A stretch of 64,000 nt of DNA from Aminobacter aganoensis (GCF_014206975.1 NZ_JACHOU010000012.1:82802-146801); one strand, 5' to 3'. Counted from the stretch's first letter, positions 35,756 through 43,241 are shown. The notes: generated from the letters alone by a model not told the origin. Numbers and translations: made by a program.

Positions 35756-37273
35756 ATGCGCCGCATGCAGGGAACGCGCTTCGCCTTTGGTCCGTTTGTG
35801 CTCGATCCGGATGCGGGGACGCTGATCCGGAACGATGAACCCGTTGCCGTTGGCCACCGGGGGCTCAGACTGCTTGCGGCGCTGGTCGGACGATCGGGCG
35901 AAATCCTCGGCAAGGCCGAGCTGATGGATGCGGCGTGGCCGGGCACGGCGGTCGAGGAAGGCAATCTCACCGTCCAGATCGCGCAACTCCGGAAGCTGCT
36001 CGGAGCGGCCCCTGATGGGATTGAATGGATATTGACGGTTCCGCGCGTCGGCTACCGTTTCACGGGAGCCGTCGAACGGCTCAGCGCCAAGAGAAAATCC
36101 TTGCCGCTGCCCGACAAGCCGTCGATATCGGTGCTGCCCTTCGTCAATGTCGGCAACGACGCCGATCAGGAAGCCTTCGCCGATGGGTTGACCGAAGACC
36201 TGATCACCGACCTGTCGAGAAACGCCGGCCTGTTCGTCATCGCCCGAAACTCGTCCTTCGCCTACAAGGGCAGGGCGATGGACGTGCGCCAAATCGCCGA
36301 GGAACTCGGCGTGCGATACCTCCTTGAGGGCAGCGCACGGCGTGCCGCCGGGCGCGTGCGCATCAACGCCCAGTTGGTCGACGCCGCAAGCGGCGAGCAT
36401 CTGTGGGCGGAACGTTTCGATCGCAGCCTGGAAGACATCTTTGCCGTGCAGGACGAGGTGACGGCCCAGATCGTCGAGGCCTTGCTCGGCCGGCTGCGCC
36501 CGACGCCGCTGGCCCGCAACCGCCCCAAAAATCTCGAGGCCTACGACCTCTGCGTGAGGGCGCGCAGACTTATGGATGACTCGCCGCAGGCCGCACAGGA
36601 AGCGCATCTGCTGCTGACGCGCGCGATTTCACTCGATCCCGAATATGCTGAGGCGCATCGTTGGCTGGCGATGAACCACTGGATGGGCAGGGTGCACAGT
36701 GGCGGCCCGGCTGAACCTGCCCGCAAGGCTGCGCTGGAGTTGGCGCGCAAGGCCGTGATGATCGATGCCAACGATGCCGGCTGCCGCTGGGTCCTGGCTT
36801 ATCTGCTTGCCTATGAACGGAACTTCGCCGCGGCGGATGCGGAATTCGCCAGGGCGATCGAACTCGACCCGAACGAAGCCGACACCTGGGCAGCACTGTC
36901 CGATATCGCGGTGCTGGCCGGGCGGATCGAGCAGGGGCTTGATCACATTCGCAAGGCGTTCCGGCTCAATCCGTTTCCGGCAAGCTGGTACTACCTGACG
37001 CTCGGCCAGGCGCAATACGCGGCCGGCGACTATGAGAGTGCCATAGAGACGCTGCGCAGGGACGAGACCTATCGGACGAGCTCGCGTCGTTTCCTGGCGG
37101 CAAGCCTTGCCCAACTCGGCCAGCTGGACGAGGCGCGCGCGGAGGCCGAGCTGTTCCTCGTCGGCAATCCTGACTACACAACCAGCCACTGGGCCGAGAC
37201 GGAGCCGTTCCGCGATGAGGCCACGCTTGGGCATTTTGTCGAAGGCTTTCGCAAAGCCGGCCTGCCGGATTGA
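35756..37273 (+). CDS. Winged-helix (OmpR/CadC-type) regulator with TPR repeats
   Basis: This 505-aa protein has an N-terminal OmpR-type winged helix (FGPFVLDPDAGTLIRNDEPV, then NLTVQIAQLRKLLG and GYRF). The middle domain (PSISVLPFVNVGNDADQEAFADGLTEDLITDL) is found in adenylate-cyclase-associated and TPR-regulator proteins. TPR repeats follow from about residue 250. It is probably a DNA-binding sensor of unknown signal. The prophage begins 22 bp after its stop, without damaging it. Confidence 0.85.
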   Translation: MRRMQGTRFAFGPFVLDPDAGTLIRNDEPVAVGHRGLRLLAALVGRSGEILGKAELMDAAWPGTAVEEGNLTVQIAQLRKLLGAAPDGIEWILTVPRVGYRFTGAVERLSAKRKSLPLPDKPSISVLPFVNVGNDADQEAFADGLTEDLITDLSRNAGLFVIARNSSFAYKGRAMDVRQIAEELGVRYLLEGSARRAAGRVRINAQLVDAASGEHLWAERFDRSLEDIFAVQDEVTAQIVEALLGRLRPTPLARNRPKNLEAYDLCVRARRLMDDSPQAAQEAHLLLTRAISLDPEYAEAHRWLAMNHWMGRVHSGGPAEPARKAALELARKAVMIDANDAGCRWVLAYLLAYERNFAAADAEFARAIELDPNEADTWAALSDIAVLAGRIEQGLDHIRKAFRLNPFPASWYYLTLGQAQYAAGDYESAIETLRRDETYRTSSRRFLAASLAQLGQLDEARAEAELFLVGNPDYTTSHWAETEPFRDEATLGHFVEGFRKAGLPD

Positions 37274-37295
37274 AACCGGCAAGTAGGGGATATAT

Positions 37296-37318
37296 GTCGC
37301 ATAATCAACATTATGGAA
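37296..37318. repeat. Left dif-like attachment site (attL) of the prophage
   Basis: A 23-bp sequence recurs exactly at 43265-43287; its core is GCATAATCAACATTATGG. It has the XerCD/dif layout. The XerC-like arm ends in CGCATAA, the central region is 6 bp (TCAACA), and the XerD-like arm starts TTATG. E. coli dif has CGCATAA-TGTATA-TTATG in the same positions. It lies between two host genes that converge on it, and marks the left edge of the 5.97-kb element. Confidence 0.85.
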
Positions 37319-37454
37319 GTTTATACACGTACGAACACGCTTCGCTTTGGTTTCGTTTTACCCTTGGCAAGTTTCCACCAAGTAACCGCTGCATAACGTG
37401 ATTTGGGGTAGGGGTGTCAAGACCTAGTTACAACTTAGTTCTTGTTTTACCCGT
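37319..37454. other. Prophage left intergenic region
   Basis: About 135 bp between the dif-like repeat and the first gene, with no frame of note. It contains CTTCGCTTTGGTTTCGTTTT (37340-37359). A near-copy sits in inverted orientation at the right end (43199-43217). In the circular phage genome this would make an inverted repeat around the dif site. It may hold part of the origin or a packaging signal. Confidence 0.4.
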
Positions 37455-37739
37455 TTACCCGCACCACGGTACAAACCTTTTTGAGGGACCGGCACCGCCA
37501 AGCGGTTTCCGGTCCTTTTTCGGCTCCGGCCTTTCTTTGCACCTGGTTAGATTGTCGCGCGCTTTTTCAGAGCGACGGTTTTTAACCGGCGACGGATCAG
37601 GTGTTGTAGTGGCCTTGAGAGCCGTTGAGATATTGAGCCGCGAGACGCGGGGTTTGACATTAAGTGGTGCGGCTAAGAACCCAGCCGCTACGCGCCTGTC
37701 GTGCTCCGCACGGGCTACCGCCATTCTTTGAGCCGTCAT
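37455..37739 (-). CDS. Small microvirus protein with CxERP...FVPWCG tail
   Basis: This 94-aa protein starts ATGA-overlapped with the replication-gene stop (ATG 37739, TGA 37738-37736). It has an N-terminal helix-like half and a basic, proline-rich C-terminal half ending TRCKERPEPKK then GGAGPSKRFVPWCG. I recall similar endings (CK-RP...F-PWC) in other alphaproteobacterial microviruses, but no function. A longer frame begins inside the replication gene and is not needed. Its position suggests a structural or lysis-related role. Confidence 0.65.
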   Translation of the reverse strand: MTAQRMAVARAEHDRRVAAGFLAAPLNVKPRVSRLNISTALKATTTPDPSPVKNRRSEKARDNLTRCKERPEPKKDRKPLGGAGPSKRFVPWCG

Positions 37740-38848
37740 AAGCCGCCGAATGGCTCCTGCGTCTCTGTTGACGGGCTTTGGAGGGGACGGGGAGGAGGCA
37801 CCAACAAGTGCTGATAGCGCAGGCCTTCCGACACCGTGGCGTAGGCCGTTGCCTCCCAATCGTACAGACGTGCCAAGGCTTCCGCCTTTTGCACTTCCGC
37901 TCTTTCCAGAGCGTCCGCTTTTCTTTCCCATTCCCTTTGTCCTTCCTCGCTAGATTTGCGCTTTTCCCAAGCGCCGGGGTCTATGAATTCTTCGACCAGC
38001 TTCGAGTGGGGTATCGCCCTGGTGGGATAGGCTTCCTCCCACTGATCAACGAAGGACTGGCAAAACAGCTTAGCCGCAGCCGAGCCCGGACGCAGCATGA
38101 AGGGCACGCGCTCACCGTTGGGGCGGTTCACGCCGGGAAATTCGTACTTGAGGTCCTTCGGAGGAATTCCCGCTTCGACGTGCAGCCTTGCCTTGTGATG
38201 CAGCCAATCCGCGCCTAACAGCGGGATTTTCGACATTCTGCACATCGCCTGTTTTTCTTCGCCGCCTATGTCCTTGTTGAGGTACTTGCAGACGTACCGG
38301 ACAGCGGCAGCGGTATCTTCTGGCCGAACGCCGAGGCGTTCCCAAGTTGACCAGCCATGCGGCCAATGCTCCTGCATATGGCGCTTCTGATCATCGCGGG
38401 TGGAGTTGACGTGCGGCGGCACAGGGCCGCCCGGCACGTTCAGTGTTTTGCCGCGCTTGAGCTTGGCGCGCACGTCAGCGTTATGCTGAATACGGCGAGC
38501 GATTTCGTGCGCATTATCCTTCCAGAAGATGAGGACATGCCAGTGAGCGCGGCCCTTGGCCGAGCCGTACTCCCCGACGCAGAAATAGCGCGGGAGGTAG
38601 CCGGAAGCGCGGAAGCGCTTCATAAGCTTCTGGATGTCCGAGTATGTCAGCAGCCGCGCCCGAATATGATCTTCCGAGCCATGCTCGTCGCGACCATAGG
38701 TCAGCGAGATGAAGTAGGCATCGGCTGCAACTATACTTTCCGCAATGCACCGTCCGGTCCAGTCGTCAACCGACCGACCGATGCATTGCGAGCAATAACG
38801 ACAGCCAACAATCGTTCCGTCAGCGAGCATTGGAGGACATTTGCACAT
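37736..38848 (-). CDS. Rolling-circle replication initiator (microvirus VP4, HUH family)
   Basis: This 370-aa protein has a Cys-rich N-terminus (C2, C4, C16, C19, C22, as in CRYCSQCIG), motif I FISLTYG, a HUH motif HWHVLIF (H102, H104) and a tyrosine motif RYVCKYLNKD with Y185 and Y189. This is the arrangement of microvirus VP4/gene A endonucleases, which nick the double-stranded form and start rolling-circle replication. The start lies after a 115-bp intergenic gap that holds a large hairpin. No frameshifts were seen. Confidence 0.88.
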   Translation of the reverse strand: MCKCPPMLADGTIVGCRYCSQCIGRSVDDWTGRCIAESIVAADAYFISLTYGRDEHGSEDHIRARLLTYSDIQKLMKRFRASGYLPRYFCVGEYGSAKGRAHWHVLIFWKDNAHEIARRIQHNADVRAKLKRGKTLNVPGGPVPPHVNSTRDDQKRHMQEHWPHGWSTWERLGVRPEDTAAAVRYVCKYLNKDIGGEEKQAMCRMSKIPLLGADWLHHKARLHVEAGIPPKDLKYEFPGVNRPNGERVPFMLRPGSAAAKLFCQSFVDQWEEAYPTRAIPHSKLVEEFIDPGAWEKRKSSEEGQREWERKADALERAEVQKAEALARLYDWEATAYATVSEGLRYQHLLVPPPRPLQSPSTETQEPFGGL

Positions 38849-38903
38849 CTGAATTGTTGCCTGTCAGTAATTGCACATGGGGACAAGAAGATGAGTGCGG
38901 CGA

Positions 38904-38946
38904 CGGAAAGATTTTTTTGATACTAAACGATCCAAAAATCTTTCCG
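38904..38946 (-). terminator. 13-bp stem hairpin between endolysin and replication genes
   Basis: A perfect inverted repeat: CGGAAAGATTTTT (38904-38916) and AAAAATCTTTCCG (38934-38946), 17-nt loop, in the only sizeable gap in the phage coding array. A/T-rich arms make it a plausible transcription attenuator between late and replication genes. In the single-stranded virion DNA it could also be a complementary-strand initiation hairpin. Confidence 0.6.
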
Positions 38947-38963
38947 CGCCAGTTCGCCCGAGC

Positions 38964-39623
38964 CTAGCGGGTCGCGCGAACAGGAGGTGGCAGGCGAGCC
39001 ATGGCGTGTGACCGCCAGCTCGCCAGCTCCCAATGAGCCGGGTCCCAGCCGATTTCATCGGTTGGCTTCTTTCGCCAATCCCCGCCCCAAACGAGTTTCC
39101 AGCCCTTTGAGGCCGCTATCTCCTTGCCGACATGGCCGATCAGCAGCCATTGCCGAGCAGTGAGGTCCCAAGCCTTTCTCGAGTGTATGACATCGACCGC
39201 GCAGCCGCGATTGTGAGGGCTTTCCGGGTACTGCGCATCGCTGGTCCCCCGCCGATATGCGGCGTTCTGTTCCGCCTCGCCACGCCATATGCTGTGCGGG
39301 AACATGGGAACGCCAAGCGCCCGCATTCGTCGGACAAGCAGCGTTGAGAACTCGATGATGATCGGGTGAGCGCCCAAGGCGTCAGCCCGATATTGCTGCT
39401 CTCCGTAACGGACTGTCTTGATGAACTCCGTATCGACGATGCCAGCCAATGCCTGGCTGTAGCCGGTTTCCTTGATAAGAACCGGCTTTACCTCAAAAGG
39501 GTCAAGCACCAGCGGGGGCGGCAGAAGCGGGAATACCCGCTTTGCCCTTTTCGGGTCGGGCAGAACGGATTGCCTTTCGGCAACCCGCTCGACCAGAGCA
39601 CGGACTTTATCGGCCACGCTCAT
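38964..39623 (-). CDS. M15-family peptidase endolysin (D-Ala-D-Ala carboxypeptidase type)
   Basis: This 219-aa protein has the M15 zinc motif SPHNRGCAVDV (H137, D144) and a later WDPAHWEL (H198), with GWKLVWGGDW before it. That is the arrangement of peptidoglycan-cutting M15 endopeptidases. No signal peptide is evident. It would help break the cell wall for release, since microviruses normally lack an endolysin or use an inhibitor protein. It overlaps the preceding gene by 4 bp (ATGA). Confidence 0.85.
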   Translation of the reverse strand: MSVADKVRALVERVAERQSVLPDPKRAKRVFPLLPPPLVLDPFEVKPVLIKETGYSQALAGIVDTEFIKTVRYGEQQYRADALGAHPIIIEFSTLLVRRMRALGVPMFPHSIWRGEAEQNAAYRRGTSDAQYPESPHNRGCAVDVIHSRKAWDLTARQWLLIGHVGKEIAASKGWKLVWGGDWRKKPTDEIGWDPAHWELASWRSHAMARLPPPVRATR

Positions 39624-40303
39624 TTCGTTTCGTCCTCGCCTTCAGTTGCACCGGCTGCGGGTGCCAGTCCTGCGCCTTCTGGCCGAACGGCCTTCGGGGC
39701 CGCTGCTTTCGCGGCGCGCTGCTCTGCGGCAGGTTCTTGATGTTCCGCAGGCGGCTGGCCATGTATTCCAGACTGTCTTCCATTCATCGCTCCGATCTCG
39801 GCCCGAATTGCTGCCAATTCCGCCGCATGGGCCTTGTCGCGACGAAGTTGATTTTGCGAGGCTTGGAACATGACGTATTCCAGCGCTTCATTGCGCGGCT
39901 GGCGTTCGTAGACGGTCGAGAACGTCTCGCCATCGCCTTCGACCCAATATTCTTCGGCTTCCGAAGTCCAGTAGAGGATTTCACACTCATCCGGCCTTAC
40001 CGGCATGAGTTCGAAGTCGCCGCCGAAGGTGAATTCGACGGTTTCGAGGCCAGCAGGAATGAACGCGAAGAAGCGTTCAAACACCTCCGGCTCCCCTAGG
40101 ACCGGCTCCGCACCGAGCACGTATTCCGGCATGTTCTTGATAGGCAGACGATGAAACCGGATATACCAGTTACAGCCGAATTCCGAATTGAGGTCGAGGC
40201 GCAGGCGGCGCGGCCTTCCTTTGTCAAAGTCCGGTGCCGCGAAGGCGAGGGACTTGCCGTCAAGGACGCGCCAATCGACGAGGTTGCCAAGCTTGATGGT
40301 CAT
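39620..40303 (-). CDS. Orphan microvirus structural candidate
   Basis: I recognise no family in this 227-aa protein. Residues 1-120 look folded, with alternating aromatic and charged residues (WYIRFHRLPI, FERFFAFIPAGLE, EYWVEGDGETFSTVYERQ). Residues 120-165 are helix-like. The last 60 or so are Ala/Pro/Glu-rich and likely disordered (PPAEHQEPAAEQRAAKAAA). The position directly after the capsid gene is where gokushovirus internal scaffolding protein VP3 sits, so a scaffolding or head-associated role is an inference. The Shine-Dalgarno is AAGGAAA. Confidence 0.7.
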   Translation of the reverse strand: MTIKLGNLVDWRVLDGKSLAFAAPDFDKGRPRRLRLDLNSEFGCNWYIRFHRLPIKNMPEYVLGAEPVLGEPEVFERFFAFIPAGLETVEFTFGGDFELMPVRPDECEILYWTSEAEEYWVEGDGETFSTVYERQPRNEALEYVMFQASQNQLRRDKAHAAELAAIRAEIGAMNGRQSGIHGQPPAEHQEPAAEQRAAKAAAPKAVRPEGAGLAPAAGATEGEDETK

Positions 40304-40329
40304 TTCTCTGTTTCCTTGTTGAACGGCCC

Positions 40330-40352
40330 GCTAGTGACCAACGGCCACTAGC
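40330..40352 (-). terminator. Hairpin after the capsid gene
   Basis: An inverted repeat (GCTAGTGACC at 40330-40339 and GGCCACTAGC at 40343-40352, one mismatch, 3-nt loop AAC) lies in the 66-bp gap between the capsid stop and the next start. As in phiX174, which has terminators after several late genes, it may reduce expression of downstream genes relative to capsid. Confidence 0.55.
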
Positions 40353-40369
40353 AGGGCAGGGGACGAGGG

Positions 40370-42007
40370 TTAGGCGGGCTTTGCGCGCGTCTGATCGACT
40401 TCCGCCAATACCTTGGCGTAGTCGTGGGACGCTTCGATGAGGCCCGCTCCGAACTGAGTATTGCCGTTGATCAGCAGATCGCCCTGAATGACGACTTCCG
40501 CGATGTCCGACACAGTGTCGACGAAGGGTTTCGTGTGGATCGTCGTCGCCAAGTAGAATTCGGCCCCGAGCGTCGGGTTAAGCGCCTCTGACGCCCAAAT
40601 GCGCTGTCGATCCTCATCGAACGGGGCGTTCGCTACAGGGCGGAAGAACTTCCCGCCAATGCGCGGGATTTTGTTGTTCCACCGCGCATTCATCGGCTCA
40701 TAGCCGAAGCGCCCCGTCGGCGTCGCATGATCGAGGTCGATCTGATCATTCGTGACGATATCGACCTTATCCGGGTCCGAATAATCGCGGATGAAATCCG
40801 GCCGGTTCAGCTTGTTATTGTCGAGATGCAGCCAAGGGTTCTTCTGCCGCTCGAACAGCTGTTCCGGCGTGATCTCCGCTATGATCATCAGCACGCCGCC
40901 CGTATTGAGAACGGGAACGCGAATGTTCAGATCGACGAACGTTGCACCGTTCGCGACATGTTCGGTGAGGTTCGCGGCATCGGTCGCGAAGCGCTTGGAG
41001 AAGCCGAAGATGGTTGACGCTTCGCCAACCAACATCGGTTCCTTCAGGTACTGGTCCGGAATGTCAATGCCATCCATGAGCATGTTGACAAGCCACTCAT
41101 CCGTATGGCCCGCGTACCGCTCACGCATCCGAGCGAAGGCTTGCGTTTTCTTGGCCAGTTCGATGTTGGCCAGAGACACGGTGATGCCGTTGTCCTGAAG
41201 CTCCGCATACACCTCGAACACACCGGCGGCAGCGCCGGGCTTCTGTAGCGGGAAGAACGACGCATTCGTCGTACCGCCGGTAATCGCCGTCTTCGAGCTA
41301 TTGACCGTCTCGCCTGTCTCACGTCCGCTAACCGCGACGTTCGTCATGGACCCGATCGACGCGACACCCTTCACAGGCATCCGCGCGTTCGCGACAGTCA
41401 GATTGACGATGCCGTCAACCTTGGCGCTGTCGTAGTCCGGCACGATGTGCGCGAACATTTCGTGGTTCCAGAAAGCCGGCGCAAGGTTCTGCTGCAGCCG
41501 CGTCCGCTTCGCCGCCGCATAAAGCGCCTTCGAGCGATTGCGGAGGCGGAAGTTGAAGATCTCGTTATAGGCTTCCGTAAACATCGAGTTCACGGTAGAG
41601 CCGGCCTTGGAGTGCATGCCGAGATACACCAGCAGGTCCGAGAACTTGTAAGCCGGTGCCGGGATGGTTTCGTAGAACGGCAAGGCCGCCTTACCGGGGT
41701 AGGGCTCTTGCCCCTCCCATGAACGGTTGAGGACATCGAGACTGCCGTTGAAGCGCTCGAATGCCAGATGCGGCACGACATACGCCTTCACATCGCAGCG
41801 CACGGCATTCATCAGCACGTCCGCTGTTTCCATGAGTTCGAACGAGCAGCGCAGCGGACCCTGCACGACACGATCCATGCGATGCAGGCCGCACGCGAAA
41901 ATCGGCACAGCCTTGCCGGCGGGCAGGGACGTAGTGCCCCGCGCGGTTTCGATGCGATTTGTCCTGGGGATTTCCACCGGGACAGTTGATGTTCTGTTGC
42001 CAATCAT
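40370..42007 (-). CDS. Microvirus major capsid protein (VP1/F-like)
   Basis: This 545-aa protein is the size and composition of a Microviridae F/VP1 coat protein. It contains PVEIPRTNRIETARG near the start, RCDVKAYVVPHLAFERFNGS, YNEIFNFRLRNRSKALYAAAKR, and RFGYEPMNARWNNKIPRIGGKFFRP near the C-terminal part. Start ATG 42007 was preferred to a longer frame because it has an AAAGGAAG Shine-Dalgarno and overlaps the J-like stop (ATGA). It would form the icosahedral shell. Confidence 0.88.
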   Translation of the reverse strand: MIGNRTSTVPVEIPRTNRIETARGTTSLPAGKAVPIFACGLHRMDRVVQGPLRCSFELMETADVLMNAVRCDVKAYVVPHLAFERFNGSLDVLNRSWEGQEPYPGKAALPFYETIPAPAYKFSDLLVYLGMHSKAGSTVNSMFTEAYNEIFNFRLRNRSKALYAAAKRTRLQQNLAPAFWNHEMFAHIVPDYDSAKVDGIVNLTVANARMPVKGVASIGSMTNVAVSGRETGETVNSSKTAITGGTTNASFFPLQKPGAAAGVFEVYAELQDNGITVSLANIELAKKTQAFARMRERYAGHTDEWLVNMLMDGIDIPDQYLKEPMLVGEASTIFGFSKRFATDAANLTEHVANGATFVDLNIRVPVLNTGGVLMIIAEITPEQLFERQKNPWLHLDNNKLNRPDFIRDYSDPDKVDIVTNDQIDLDHATPTGRFGYEPMNARWNNKIPRIGGKFFRPVANAPFDEDRQRIWASEALNPTLGAEFYLATTIHTKPFVDTVSDIAEVVIQGDLLINGNTQFGAGLIEASHDYAKVLAEVDQTRAKPA

Positions 42008-42102
42008 TTCCGGCTTCCTTTCTTGAAGCGTTTCACTATTTTGAGAAGCATCGCCCGGCGCCGCGCACACGCGCCGCAGGGCTTTTTGGAGTGATGTTTC
42101 AT
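42004..42102 (-). CDS. J-like basic DNA-packaging peptide
   Basis: This 32-aa, strongly basic peptide (MKHHSKKPCGACARRR then AMLLKIVKRFKKGSRK) sits immediately before the capsid gene. It matches the position and chemistry of microvirus protein J/VP8, which coats the genome inside the shell. Its TGA is shared with the capsid ATG (ATGA), so the two are translationally coupled. It is too short for ordinary gene finders. A longer frame from 42192 was rejected because the extra part is not J-like. Confidence 0.72.
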   Translation of the reverse strand: MKHHSKKPCGACARRRAMLLKIVKRFKKGSRK

Positions 42103-42205
42103 GCGCGAGCGTCCTAAAGGTATCGGAGCCGACTTCACCGAGTTTCTAATAGTCATAGTGATCGTTGCGTTCGGCATCGCTCTAGTCGCCACGGTCCTTG
42201 CCTAG
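42101..42205 (+). CDS. Possible antisense micro-ORF with a membrane segment
   Basis: On the strand opposite all other phage genes, a 34-codon frame begins ATG 42101 in the non-coding gap between VP2 and J-like genes. It reads a basic/acidic head (MRERPKGIGADFTEF) then a long hydrophobic run (LIVIVIVAFGIALVATVLA), like a single-pass membrane protein. GGAG lies about 10 bp upstream. Its stop TAG overlaps the VP2 gene end by 4 bp. It is either a small holin-like protein or a coincidence; coding on the non-virion sense would be very unusual for a microvirus. Confidence 0.35.
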   Translation: MRERPKGIGADFTEFLIVIVIVAFGIALVATVLA

Positions 42206-42915
42206 TAACCGTGGCTCTTAAAGAACGCGTCATTCTTCCGCAGTTCTTGACGCGCTCGCCGCTTGCGCTCAATCGCAACATCTCTAGTTGCTTTCGCGGC
42301 TTCGCCTTCACGCTTTGTCCGCTGAAAACTATTATAGATATAGTCGGCACCTAGATTTATCAGGCCGCCGAATTCTTGAGCGATATCCCCGTAACGGGTC
42401 TCCCATGCTTCGGCGTCAACGAAACCGGGATTGACCAACCTACCGGTACCCATAGGGTACGGATTTGTGAGGGTCGGGATTTCGACGGTCGGCGGGAGCG
42501 GTTGACCGACCTTTGACGACGCCAGTGGCGAACTGGCCTTCACAACCCGCGCACCGGTCGAGACCGGAACGCCGCCGATGGACGCCCGCAAGCGGGACGC
42601 CGTGTCGGCCTGTATGTTGGCGAGCGTGGCTTGCTTGATCTGGTGTTCAAGCTTCGCCGTGGCATCGCGCATCGGATCGATGGACGCGATGGCGTTGCCG
42701 ATGCCGCCGATTGCCTGTGCGATGAAATCGCCCGAGGCAAGGGCAGGGTTATGCGTGGTGGTGAACCCCGCACCCCCGCCAGCGCGGAGCGCGGTCAAGG
42801 GATTAAACCCCGCCGCTTCCGCGTTTTGACGCAGCTTCACGTAATCGATTTCGGAAGTGGTCTTTTCTTTTTTCTTGCCGAACAGCCCGCCAAGCAGCGC
42901 ACCGCCAGCGGTAAT
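42202..42915 (-). CDS. DNA pilot protein (microvirus VP2/H-like) with a non-ATG start
   Basis: This protein, about 237 aa, has the pilot-protein signature: a glycine-rich hydrophobic N-terminal helix (TAGGALLGGLFGKKKEK), then SEIDYVKLRQNAEAAGFNPL and TALRAGGGAGF. A coiled-coil-like middle (LEHQIKQATLANIQADTASRL) follows, and a basic C-terminal helix ends it. No ATG exists between the upstream in-frame TAG (42933-42931) and residue M. The best start is ATT 42915, five bases after a GGAG Shine-Dalgarno. A GTG at 42840 would remove the membrane helix. VP2 forms the tube that delivers DNA through the host envelope. Confidence 0.75.
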   Translation of the reverse strand: MTAGGALLGGLFGKKKEKTTSEIDYVKLRQNAEAAGFNPLTALRAGGGAGFTTTHNPALASGDFIAQAIGGIGNAIASIDPMRDATAKLEHQIKQATLANIQADTASRLRASIGGVPVSTGARVVKASSPLASSKVGQPLPPTVEIPTLTNPYPMGTGRLVNPGFVDAEAWETRYGDIAQEFGGLINLGADYIYNSFQRTKREGEAAKATRDVAIERKRRARQELRKNDAFFKSHGY

Positions 42916-42930
42916 GAGTTCTCCGATGAA

Positions 42931-43173
42931 CTAGTCATCCTCCCATTTGCGATGGGGACGGTCGAACTCACCGAGCAGCTTTGTTTCGTCGTAGTGACGC
43001 CCCATGGCAGCGGTCACCAGGTCGAGGCCGACGAACAGAGCCGCGACAAGCGCGTTCATCAGTTGCGCCGTCAGATCGCTGTCGAAACCGCGCGCGATCA
43101 TGTAGGCTGCCAGCATCGTTCCGAGCCGCTCAATGAGCGGGCGGAAGACGCCGCGAAGCAGAACATTCTTCAT
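42931..43173 (-). CDS. Small phage membrane protein
   Basis: This 80-aa protein has a hydrophobic stretch (LTAQLMNALVAALFVGLDLVTAAMG) after a basic amphipathic region, and a charged C-terminus (EFDRPHRKWEDD). ATG 43173 has an AAAGGAAA Shine-Dalgarno; the frame is open further upstream to 43209, but that start lacks one. It is the first gene after the phage promoter. Its TAG stop lies in frame with VP2. It could be a holin-like partner of the M15 endolysin, but no family is recognised. Confidence 0.65.
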   Translation of the reverse strand: MKNVLLRGVFRPLIERLGTMLAAYMIARGFDSDLTAQLMNALVAALFVGLDLVTAAMGRHYDETKLLGEFDRPHRKWEDD

Positions 43174-43181
43174 TTCGTTTC

Positions 43182-43241
43182 CTTTCGCTAGCGAAAGCAA
43201 AACGAACAAAAGCGAAGATTTCGCTAGAATATTATTCTAGC
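43182..43241. promoter_or_regulatory. Two palindromes in the phage early promoter region
   Basis: A perfect 16-bp palindrome, CTTTCGCTAGCGAAAG (43182-43197), lies 9 bp upstream of the first phage gene. A second dyad, GCTAGAATATTATTCTAGC (43223-43241, 9-bp arms, 1-nt centre), lies 26 bp further out. Both contain GCTAG. They sit between the first gene and the right dif-like site, so they are candidates for repressor operators or promoter elements. No repressor gene is visible in the prophage. Confidence 0.6.

Noticed and set aside
42838..42840. GTG at 42840 as the start of the phage pilot protein
   Set aside because: It would remove the glycine-rich helix that belongs to the pilot family and has no close Shine-Dalgarno, so the ATT at 42915 is preferred.
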